A stretch of DNA of 6,950 nt from Caldifarciminota bacterium RBG_13_43_14 (lineage in GTDB: Bacteria > Hydrothermota > Tepidihabitantia > SM23-42): assembly GCA_001771735.1 (NCBI GenBank), contig MEUM01000046.1, positions 1-6,950 on the forward strand. Reading direction: 5' to 3'. Made by a program: the position numbers and the translations under genes. Shown one piece after another: positions 1-5,728 of the stretch; position 1 is the stretch's first letter; each line of letters begins with the position of its first letter. Below the pieces are notes generated by a model, which saw only the letters and a list, made by a program, of their open reading frames with translations, was not told the origin of the DNA and searched no databases.

Positions 1-414
1 GCCGCGAAAAAACAGGCATTATCAGTACTTTTTATTGATATCGATCATTTCAAAAAAGTAAATGATACCTACGGCCACAAAAAAGGTGATGATGTATTAA
101 GAACGATTGCCCAGCTGGTCAAGATATCATGCCGCAAAAGCGACTATGTTGCACGTTATGGCGGAGAGGAAATAATCGTTATCTTACCGGATACCGATGC
201 TGAAGGTGCAATTAAAGTGGGCGGTGATATTAATGATATTATTAAAACTCAAAGCATTGAACTGGCAAAAATCCCGGTGACCGTAAGTATCGGTGTAGCA
301 AGCTATCCAAATGACGGCGGCGAGTTCAAAACAATCGTTGAAAAAGCCGATAAAGCGCTTTACCGCGCCAAAGAAAGCGGCCGTAACCGGGTGATAAAAT
401 ATCATGGCGAATAA
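1..414 (+). CDS. Diguanylate cyclase, GGDEF domain (3' part of gene)
   Basis: Open from base 1 in frame 1 to TAA at 412-414, so only the last 137 residues are in the window; the start and any sensor domains lie upstream. The visible part is nearly a whole GGDEF domain, which condenses two GTP into cyclic di-GMP. Window residues 11-30 carry the typical first segment (FIDIDHFKKVNDTYGHKKGD), with the metal-binding Asp at 13 and substrate contacts at N21 and D22. The signature loop is GGEEI (54-58), an accepted variant of GGEEF, so catalysis is predicted. RKSD (45-48) sits exactly five residues before GGEEI, matching the RxxD inhibitory site, so product feedback inhibition is likely. The domain closes with VSIGVASYP and ADKALYRAKESGRN. 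The stop overlaps the downstream kinase start by 11 bp, implying co-transcription and probably translational coupling. Function is confident; the signal it responds to is unknown because the N-terminus is missing. Confidence 0.95.
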   Translation, partial: AAKKQALSVLFIDIDHFKKVNDTYGHKKGDDVLRTIAQLVKISCRKSDYVARYGGEEIIVILPDTDAEGAIKVGGDINDIIKTQSIELAKIPVTVSIGVASYPNDGGEFKTIVEKADKALYRAKESGRNRVIKYHGE

Positions 415-1411
415 TGATGTAAGGTTCATTGGCAACTATAAAATCCTTGATCTTATCGGCAAAGGAGGTATGGCAAAGATCTATACTGCCCTGCATCTTG
501 CCCTGAACCGAGTCGTCGTGCTCAAGGCAATGGGTAAAACCGAATCCCGGCGCCGTTTTAAACAAGAAGCATTGCTCACGGCAACGCTTAATCACAGTAG
601 TATCGTAGCGACCTATGATTATTTTACGGACGGCAATGACCACTATATTGTAATGGAATATGTAGAGGGAGTTAATCTTGCCGACATAATTCAACAGGCG
701 GCGCCGCTCCATCCAAAGATCGCTGCCTACATCGCCCATCAGCTATGCAGTGCTTTGAACCACGCCCACAAGAATGGTGTTATGCATCGCGATATCAAAC
801 CCACCAATATATTGATATCAAAACAAGGTGAGATCAAGATCACCGATTTTGGCGTTGCTAAAGCTGAAGATTCACCCCAATTAACTACATCGGGCATGGT
901 CATCGGTACGCCCTTTTATATGTCACCAGAGCAGGCCGCGGGTGAAGAACTAACTAATCGCTCGGACATTTATTCACTCGGCATTGTGCTTTATGAGATG
1001 CTGACTGGGAAAAAACCATATGCCGGCGAAAACAGCGCCGCGATCACCGGAAAAGTCTGCCGCGGCAAATATCGATCTCCGTTGTGGCTTGATCCTCATC
1101 ACAGCTTACGTTTAAATTTCATTATAAAGAAAGCTATGCGTAAAAATGTAAATACAAGGTATCAGAGCGCCGAACAAATGCAGCGCGACCTGGAAAGATT
1201 TGTGGGTTGGAAAAACATCGGGAGAGGAAACTCGATCATTGTCGATCTTTCAGAATCGATCGAGGAGAATCGCCGGGCAACCACGATCGTGCGCCATACA
1301 CCCAAAAAGCGGGGAAAGAAGAAAAAATCCGACCATACTTTATTATATCTGTTCTTGATCATGATCATTGTTGCGATACTTGCCTACCTCATAAAACTGG
1401 TACTATCGTAG
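404..1411 (+). CDS. PknB-type Ser/Thr protein kinase with C-terminal membrane anchor
   Basis: 335 residues. The kinase domain spans about 12-266 with every catalytic element visible: glycine loop GKGGMAKIY (19-27), ATP lysine K41 (VVLK), helix-C glutamate E55, catalytic loop HRDIKPTN (128-135), DFG (148-150), an activation segment with T161, T162, S163 and T169 as possible autophosphorylation sites, SPE (174-176) and D188. It should be active. A basic linker (KKRGKKKK, 301-308) leads to one hydrophobic segment (about 312-334) followed by a single Ser. The kinase is therefore cytoplasmic and tethered by its tail, with no PASTA or other external sensor as in classic PknB. The ATG at 404 lies inside the end of the GGDEF gene (11-bp overlap) with no clear Shine-Dalgarno, fitting translational coupling. 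Its TAG stop falls within a dispersed repeat (from 1407), so the last codon or two may derive from the repeat. Substrates are unknown; the coupled GGDEF protein is a candidate partner by position only. Confidence 0.95.
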   Translation: MANNDVRFIGNYKILDLIGKGGMAKIYTALHLALNRVVVLKAMGKTESRRRFKQEALLTATLNHSSIVATYDYFTDGNDHYIVMEYVEGVNLADIIQQAAPLHPKIAAYIAHQLCSALNHAHKNGVMHRDIKPTNILISKQGEIKITDFGVAKAEDSPQLTTSGMVIGTPFYMSPEQAAGEELTNRSDIYSLGIVLYEMLTGKKPYAGENSAAITGKVCRGKYRSPLWLDPHHSLRLNFIIKKAMRKNVNTRYQSAEQMQRDLERFVGWKNIGRGNSIIVDLSESIEENRRATTIVRHTPKKRGKKKKSDHTLLYLFLIMIIVAILAYLIKLVLS

Positions 1412-1437
1412 CGAGTAATGGGTACCGCGAAGGAAAT
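1407..1437 (+). repeat. Head repeat module, copy 1 (overlaps kinase stop codon)
   Basis: A 31-nt segment starting CGTAGCGAGTAATG aligns without gaps to 2243-2273, with 26 of 31 positions identical by my comparison; a third, shorter match (CGTAGCGCG) starts at 6762. The kinase TAG stop (1409-1411) lies inside this module. It precedes the larger composite element beginning at 1472. Function is unknown. Confidence 0.6.
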
Positions 1438-1471
1438 ACAGGGGTGAAAAGGGGAGCATGGGTAATCTGTA

Positions 1472-1729
1472 AAGCACTAAACACTAAATCCGAAATCCCA
1501 AACAAATCCCAAATCATAAATTCTAATTCTCAAGATTTTGGAGTTTTCCGCCATAGGCGGATCAGCCTTTGGCTGAGGATATTGAATATTGTTTACCCCG
1601 TTTAAATAGTATGTATCAAAAGGGAATACTACCAATAAGGGTAATAGCTGCTTGTTAATGCATGAACCTTTATTTTTTATTTTGTATTTAACGGGGTTTA
1701 GAATTTAGTGCTTCGAATTTGGGATTTGT
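1472..1729 (+). repeat. Composite intergenic repeat element, copy A
   Basis: This fills most of the 1412-1777 gap, in which I see no gene. Block 1 (1472-1514, starting AAGCACTAAACACTAAATCC) matches 6811-6853 at 42 of 43 positions. Block 2 (1585-1634, containing GTTTACCCCGTTTAAATAGT) matches 6901-6950 at 48 of 50. The spacer between them differs: 70 nt here against 47 nt in copy B. The right end (1701-1729) holds the same submotifs as block 1 in inverted orientation and swapped order: GAATTTAGTGCTT, then ATTTGGGATTTGT. A further inverted pair is ACCCCGTTTAAAT (1595-1607) with ATTTAACGGGGT (1686-1697). There is no transposase or coding potential, so it looks like a non-autonomous, fold-back type dispersed element. 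The exact boundaries are uncertain. Confidence 0.75.
1547..1576. repeat. Two adjacent 15-nt triloop hairpins inside copy A
   Basis: TCCGCCATAGGCGGA (1547-1561) and TCAGCCTTTGGCTGA (1562-1576) are back-to-back perfect hairpins, each with 6-bp arms and a 3-nt loop (ATA and TTT). They lie in the variable spacer of the element and are absent from copy B. No U-tract follows, so they do not look like intrinsic terminators, though they could stabilise the 3' end of the kinase transcript. Confidence 0.65.
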
Positions 1730-1754
1730 ATCTGAATCAAGCATATATTACTAT
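1726..1754 (+). promoter_or_regulatory. Possible sigma70-like promoter for tspO
   Basis: TTGTAT (1726-1731), a 17-nt spacer and TACTAT (1749-1754) lie 24 nt upstream of the preferred tspO start. Both hexamers are weak matches to consensus. The -35-like hexamer overlaps the right end of the repeat element, so the repeat may contribute to tspO expression. This is inferred from pattern only. Confidence 0.3.
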
Positions 1755-1765
1755 CGAACAAAATG

Positions 1766-1771
1766 AAAGGA
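1766..1771 (+). promoter_or_regulatory. Ribosome binding site that fixes the tspO start
   Basis: AAAGGA lies 6 nt upstream of the ATG at 1778. The in-frame ATGs at 1763 and 1772 have no comparable site in front of them (the 1763 codon precedes it and 1772 abuts it). This favours 1778 as the true start. Confidence 0.6.
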
Positions 1772-1777
1772 ATGCAT

Positions 1778-2254
1778 ATGAGATCATACATAAAACTCAT
1801 CATCAGCCTATTGGTCTGTCTGGGTTCTGGCTTTATCGGATCAATTTTTACCACGCCCAGGATCAGCACCTGGTATACAACCCTTCAGAAACCAGCATTC
1901 AATCCTCCCAATTGGCTTTTTGGTCCGGTCTGGACAATGCTTTTTATACTGATGGGCATAGCATTGTTCATTATCTGGAACAAAGACAATGTGCCCGGAG
2001 CCAGGGCGGCGATCTTTATTTTTGCAGTGCAATTAATCTTTAATATTCTGTGGTCGATCGTATTTTTCGGTTTGAAATCCCCGATCGGCGGGATATTTAT
2101 GATTATAATACTCTGGATATTGATCGTAATAACGATCTTTTTCTTTTACCGGCAATCACTTGTAGCCGGCGTTTTACTGGTGCCCTATTTATTATGGGTC
2201 AGCTTTGCGAGCGTACTCAATATTGCGATATACTTATTGAACCGTAGCGCGTAA
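1778..2254 (+). CDS. tspO: TspO/MBR family protein (tryptophan-rich sensory protein)
   Basis: 158 residues from ATG 1778, the usual length for bacterial TspO. The family binds porphyrins and other hydrophobic ligands in the membrane and has been tied to tetrapyrrole, redox and stress regulation; its precise role varies. Five hydrophobic helices are visible: about 5-24, 46-67, 74-97, 103-124 and 128-154. Hallmarks are W32-Y33, KPAFNPPNWLFGPVW (38-52) and MGIA (59-62), QLIFNILWSIVFFG (85-98), and PYLLWVSFASVLN (136-148). No key residue appears lost. An upstream start at 1763 would add five residues but lacks a ribosome binding site. The gene stands alone between two repeat-filled gaps. Its last codons (Arg-Ser-Ala) and TAA stop lie in head module copy 2, so the extreme C-terminus may be repeat-derived. 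Family assignment is confident; ligand and physiological role are unknown. Confidence 0.93.
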   Translation: MRSYIKLIISLLVCLGSGFIGSIFTTPRISTWYTTLQKPAFNPPNWLFGPVWTMLFILMGIALFIIWNKDNVPGARAAIFIFAVQLIFNILWSIVFFGLKSPIGGIFMIIILWILIVITIFFFYRQSLVAGVLLVPYLLWVSFASVLNIAIYLLNRSA

Positions 2255-2273
2255 TGTGTAATGCGAAAGAAAT
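2243..2273 (+). repeat. Head repeat module, copy 2 (overlaps tspO stop codon)
   Basis: CGTAGCGCGTAATG and the following bases align without gaps to 1407-1437 (26 of 31 identical). The tspO TAA stop (2252-2254) is read from this module in a different position from the TAG used by the kinase gene in copy 1. The 11-nt stretch ACCGTAGCGCG (2241-2251) is identical to 6760-6770. Confidence 0.6.
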
Positions 2274-2276
2274 GAA

Positions 2277-2396
2277 GCAGATCAGAAAATCAGATTACCA
2301 GCACGAAGATTATCAGAACATCAGCAAATCAGGAATTCTGATGCTCTAATATGCTGATTTGCTGCCCACTGATCCTCTGGTATCCTGATATGCTTA
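2277..2396. repeat. ATCAG-rich imperfect inverted repeat
   Basis: The 2255-2423 gap holds no gene but has a long fold-back structure. The central arms CAGCAAATCAG (2322-2332) and CTGATTTGCTG (2354-2364) are perfectly complementary over 11 bp with a 21-nt loop. Outward pairing continues imperfectly: ATCAG and GATTACCAG on the left side against CTGAT and CTGGTATC on the right. ATCAG or its complement recurs about ten times. It follows head module copy 2 directly. It could be a dispersed palindromic element, and it could also act as an RNA structure at the end of the tspO transcript. No T-run follows, so a terminator call is not justified. Confidence 0.65.
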
Positions 2397-2423
2397 TTTT
2401 GTTAACTACATTATTACCATAAA

Positions 2424-2924
2424 ATGAAACCCATAATCGTCGTTAGCCGTTGTCTTGGTTTTGACCAGTGCCGTTATGACGGCATAATGATCGATGATGA
2501 ATTAATCGAACAATTGAAGCCATTGGTTGAGTTCAGAACTGTATGCCCTGAGCTGGCAATAGGTCTGGGAGTTCCCCGCGATCCAATCCGGATCATCAAA
2601 CAGAAAAATATATTAAAACTTGTTCAGCCGGCGACCGGGCGCGATGTCAGTGATGAAATGAAAGCTTTTACCCATGGCTTTCTCGGATCCTTAAAAAAAA
2701 TCGACGGTTTTATACTAAAATCCCGCTCTCCTTCCTGCGGCATTAGGGATGTAAAAATATTTTCGAGCATGGAAAGTAAAAATCTGCTAATAAAAGGCAA
2801 GGGATTTTTTGGCGGCGCAATCTGCGATTATTTTCCTCTTTTACCGATCGTTGATGAAAGTCAGCTGACGAGTCCTAAGATCCGGGAAAAATTTCTAAAA
2901 GTTATTCAGAATACTTCACGCTGA
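2424..2924 (+). CDS. DUF523 family protein (TudS-like, putative iron-sulfur protein)
   Basis: 166 residues, a stand-alone DUF523 domain. Recognisable motifs are VSRCLG (8-12) with CRYDG (16-20), CPELAIGLGVPRDPIR (41-56), and LKSRSPSCG (98-106). Cys10, Cys41 and Cys105 occupy the three conserved positions. In the characterised member TudS, a 2-thiouracil desulfidase, such cysteines hold a [4Fe-4S] cluster, so an iron-sulfur protein acting on a thiolated substrate is a reasonable inference; the real substrate is unknown. The motifs resemble the N-terminal half of YbgA, but the DUF1722 half is absent, and the clean C-terminus shows no sign of truncation. There is no convincing Shine-Dalgarno before ATG 2424. 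The TGA overlaps the end of the converging cyclase gene by 9 bp, leaving no room for a terminator between them. Confidence 0.85.
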   Translation: MKPIIVVSRCLGFDQCRYDGIMIDDELIEQLKPLVEFRTVCPELAIGLGVPRDPIRIIKQKNILKLVQPATGRDVSDEMKAFTHGFLGSLKKIDGFILKSRSPSCGIRDVKIFSSMESKNLLIKGKGFFGGAICDYFPLLPIVDESQLTSPKIREKFLKVIQNTSR

Positions 2925-4607
2925 AACGTTCTCTCCGACCCGCCGCAGCGTATAGACCGGCTGCGGTTCTTCTTTGCCTTTCACCTTTACTGAACCAAGT
3001 TCAATGAATTCAAGCGTCATAATTTTTGATCGGCTTGCCCTTTCGTGGGTTGCTTTACCCAATACGATGCTCTGGTTCAATTCTTTGGTCGCGGTTTCCA
3101 GGCGGGCGGCGAGGTTCACGGCATCGCCGATCACCGTATATTCCATGCGCATGAGCGAGCCGAAATTGCCGCTGATTACCTCGCCCGAATTTATACCGAT
3201 GCCAATCTTAAATCCCAATTCTTCCGCTCTCTTTATCATTTCCAGGGCGGCAAAACATGCATTGAGGGCGTGGTTCGGTACGGTCATGGGCGAGCCAAAA
3301 ACTGCCATCACACAATCACCGATGAATTTATCGATGCGTCCTTGATATTTAAATACGATCTGCACCATCGCGTCAAGAAAACGGTTCAGGCTATCCTCGA
3401 CCCGCTGGGGATCGCTTTGTTCAGCGTAAGGAGTGAAGTTCCGAATATCGGCGAAAATGATCGTGCAATCGACTTTTTCACCGCCCAGCTGCGGTGTATG
3501 CTTGATTAATTTATCAACCAGTTCACGCGAATAGTATCGGGAAAAAACCGACCGTATCTTACGTTTCTCCCTCTCTTCGAATTGATAACGGTAGCCGAGT
3601 CCAAAAATAAGTGTCAATATAAAAACATAGAATGGACGCACCATACCGAATTCCCATCCCCGGGCAAACATAAACGTAATTGCCACCATAAAAAGACTTG
3701 AAATGATCAGACCCGCCGGCAAATAGAACCACCAGGAACGGTAAAGCGTGAATACTGCAAACAACAAGGCGATAAGAAAAGTTGCTAAAAGACAATAGCA
3801 ATACGGCACTTCATTTATCCACGATCCGGTAACAAGCGTATTCACAAGATTTGCCTGAATGAGCAGACCCGGATAATTGCGATCAAATGGCACTGCATGC
3901 CGGTCAAATAGACCCGGTGCTGTCCCGCCGACAAGAACTATTTTATTTTCAAAAAACTCTACCGGCACACGGTGAAAATAAACATCGCTATATGAAATTT
4001 TCCTGAATGATGATTCCGGGTAAAAATTGATAAAAAATTTGGCCGGCGGAGTCTTTTCTAATATATAATCGGCCGCGATCACCGATGCAAAAGCCGGGAT
4101 CCCTTCAATCTCTGAATATCCGCGGCGAACCACACCATCAAAATCAGCCAATATCTCACCGACACCGATTTTATTGTGCAAGGTAAAAACCGGTAAACCA
4201 CTAATCGATGAAACTAGTACTACCCGGCCATGATCCGCGATCATATCCTCCATCAACGTATCAAAGCTCGGTTTACTGTAAAATTTGCGTGCCTCGACCG
4301 GCAAGGTATCGGGTTCGCCGAAAAAAACATCGAACCCAACGACTTTGGCTTTGCTCAAAGACTGTAGAATTTGAGCAAAATAAACCCGCGGCCAGTTCTG
4401 ATAGCGACCGAGTTTGACCAAACTTGCCTCGTCGATATCAACAACTACGATATTTTCGATCTTGTTGTTCTTTAAGACGAGTGCATATTTCAGATCGTAT
4501 ATCCTGCGTTCGAACGGTTCATATAGCGGACGGTAAAGACATACGGCATTGACCAATATCGTTGCCGCAACGGTGATAATGAACGCGGCGAAGAGTCGAT
4601 TTTTCAC
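2916..4607 (-). CDS. CHASE2-domain class IIIb adenylate cyclase
   Basis: 563 residues. The order is an N-terminal membrane segment (about 5-23), an extracytoplasmic CHASE2 sensor (about 25-265; VVDIDEASL 55-63, WPR 72-74, GFDVFFGEP 91-99, KIVLVGGTAPGLFD 222-235), three membrane helices (about 268-288, 293-315, 324-341), then a cytoplasmic class III cyclase domain (about 378-555). Metal aspartates are D387 (IFADIRNFT) and D431 (KFIGDCVMAVFG); purine-selecting residues are K427 and T491 (EYTVIGD); transition-state residues are N498 and R502. Lys/Thr in place of Lys/Asp marks class IIIb and predicts cAMP rather than cGMP. All catalytic residues are present. The start is GTG at 4605-4607 (complement of CAC), sharing GTGA with the stop of the GAF-HD-GYP gene, so it is probably translationally coupled. 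It is the last gene of the minus-strand operon and its end overlaps the DUF523 gene by 9 bp. The signal sensed by CHASE2 is unknown. Confidence 0.93.
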   Translation of the reverse strand: MKNRLFAAFIITVAATILVNAVCLYRPLYEPFERRIYDLKYALVLKNNKIENIVVVDIDEASLVKLGRYQNWPRVYFAQILQSLSKAKVVGFDVFFGEPDTLPVEARKFYSKPSFDTLMEDMIADHGRVVLVSSISGLPVFTLHNKIGVGEILADFDGVVRRGYSEIEGIPAFASVIAADYILEKTPPAKFFINFYPESSFRKISYSDVYFHRVPVEFFENKIVLVGGTAPGLFDRHAVPFDRNYPGLLIQANLVNTLVTGSWINEVPYCYCLLATFLIALLFAVFTLYRSWWFYLPAGLIISSLFMVAITFMFARGWEFGMVRPFYVFILTLIFGLGYRYQFEEREKRKIRSVFSRYYSRELVDKLIKHTPQLGGEKVDCTIIFADIRNFTPYAEQSDPQRVEDSLNRFLDAMVQIVFKYQGRIDKFIGDCVMAVFGSPMTVPNHALNACFAALEMIKRAEELGFKIGIGINSGEVISGNFGSLMRMEYTVIGDAVNLAARLETATKELNQSIVLGKATHERASRSKIMTLEFIELGSVKVKGKEEPQPVYTLRRVGENVSA

Positions 4608-5728
4608 TTTTTGACCGTGCCATTAGACCGCCGATCCAGATATTCCTTGGTGAAAATCCTGACCAGCACCGGATCGAATTGACAACCGCTATTCTTGGAT
4701 AACTCTTCAAGCGCAATCATCGCGTCAAAACGCTTTCGATAAGGACGATCACTGGTCATAGCATCAAACGAATCAGCGATACATATAATCCTGGCAAAAT
4801 GAGGTATTTTTTTGGCCTTCAAGCCTCTTGGATAACCGTTACCGTCATAGCGTTCATGATGATGAAGTATATTGGGGATGAGATCCTTAAGTTCAGCGAT
4901 CGGTTCGATGATCGCGCTGCCCAGTTCAGGATGCTTTTTCATATAAATAAATTCCTCTAAGGTCAATTTCCCCGGCTTACCAAGAATGTAATCTGGAATC
5001 CCGATCTTACCAACATCGTGCAATATCGCTGAGACTTCGAGCCCTTTAATTTCATCTTTGCCAAGATCGAGAGATTCACCGATAATCAAAGAATAATCGA
5101 CCACTCTGGCCGAATGACCTCGTGTATAGGGATCCTTGGCATCGACCGCTTCTACGATCGCGCGGATCGATGACAGAAACAGCTCGTCCAGGGCTTTGTA
5201 TAACGATGCATTTTCGATCGCGATCCCGATCTGATTGCTCAATGACTGAAACATCTCGAGATCGATTTTGTTGAAGTGCTGATTGTTGCGTTTATTAAGG
5301 ACCTCGGCAACCCCGATTGTTTTACCACGTGAGATCAGAGGTACGGCAATGATCGATCGGGTAACAAATTTTGTCTTTTTATCAACGCCCTTGAACCATC
5401 TCGGATCCTTGCGGACATCAGCGACCAGCAATGGTTTTCCGTGTTTAGCCACCCAGCCAACTATCCCTTTACCCATGGGCACACGTATCTCCTTAGCCTC
5501 TTTGCCTTTTACGCCGCGGGCGGTAATGAAGAAAAGCTCGTTAGTTGCTTCATCAATACGGAAAACCGATGAGGCCTCAGCATCCATTACTTCCTCGGCC
5601 TTGTGCAAGACCGTATCCAGCAAATCGTCGATATCAAGTATCGACGAAAAAACCATTGACGTATGAATCAGAGTCTCAAGCCGCTTTATCCGTTTTTTTA
5701 TTGACCCTTCAAACTGATTCGATTTCAT
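4604..5728 (-). CDS. GAF-HD-GYP cyclic di-GMP phosphodiesterase
   Basis: 374 residues from ATG 5728. A GAF domain covers about 30-175 (SSVFRIDE, GKGIVGWVAKHGKPLLVADV, SIIAVPL, ending LNK...F...D at 144-156). An HD-GYP domain covers about 185-365: H205, H237-D238, GKIGIP (240-245), H266, HHHERYDGNGYP (289-300) and D319. These are the metal and substrate residues of enzymes that hydrolyse cyclic di-GMP to pGpG or GMP. The residue four before H205 is Tyr (Y201), where trinuclear-metal members have Glu, so a binuclear centre is more likely (family knowledge from memory). There is no membrane segment, so it is cytoplasmic. The start at 5728 is preferred to an upstream ATG at 5812, which would add 28 unlike-family residues inside the DUF362 gene: AGGAG lies 9 nt ahead of 5728. 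The start overlaps the DUF362 gene by 20 bp and the TGA overlaps the cyclase GTG by 4 bp. The GAF ligand is unknown. Confidence 0.93.
   Translation of the reverse strand: MKSNQFEGSIKKRIKRLETLIHTSMVFSSILDIDDLLDTVLHKAEEVMDAEASSVFRIDEATNELFFITARGVKGKEAKEIRVPMGKGIVGWVAKHGKPLLVADVRKDPRWFKGVDKKTKFVTRSIIAVPLISRGKTIGVAEVLNKRNNQHFNKIDLEMFQSLSNQIGIAIENASLYKALDELFLSSIRAIVEAVDAKDPYTRGHSARVVDYSLIIGESLDLGKDEIKGLEVSAILHDVGKIGIPDYILGKPGKLTLEEFIYMKKHPELGSAIIEPIAELKDLIPNILHHHERYDGNGYPRGLKAKKIPHFARIICIADSFDAMTSDRPYRKRFDAMIALEELSKNSGCQFDPVLVRIFTKEYLDRRSNGTVKK

Noticed and set aside
1547..1576. Intrinsic terminator for the kinase transcript
   Set aside because: The hairpins are short with no following T-tract, and they belong to a variable insert in a repeat.
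1207..1605. Open frame running out of the kinase gene into the gap
   Set aside because: It is a +1 shadow of the kinase coding sequence that continues into repeat DNA; the translation shows no domain or plausible composition.
1412..1777. CRISPR array or CRISPR-like repeats
   Set aside because: The motifs are inverted and irregularly spaced, with no regular direct repeat-spacer units, and no cas genes are present.
1763..1777. TspO start at ATG 1763 or 1772
   Set aside because: There is no suitable ribosome binding site; AAAGGA is spaced correctly only for 1778.
1708..2043. Open frame over the 5' part of tspO
   Set aside because: It overlaps a clear TspO gene in another frame and its product has no recognisable features.
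2255..2423. Cyclic di-GMP or other riboswitch before the DUF523 gene
   Set aside because: The structure is a repetitive ATCAG fold-back with no recognisable riboswitch core such as the GEMM conserved loops.
2424..2924. Truncated YbgA-like gene that lost its DUF1722 half
   Set aside because: The frame ends cleanly, the downstream DNA is the overlapping cyclase gene, and stand-alone DUF523 proteins of about this length are normal.
3130..3150. T491 in the cyclase as an inactivating substitution
   Set aside because: Thr at this position is the normal class IIIb residue and all other catalytic residues are intact.
3045..3509. Plus-strand open frames opposite the cyclase domain
   Set aside because: They lie antisense to strongly conserved catalytic motifs and show no protein-like features of their own.
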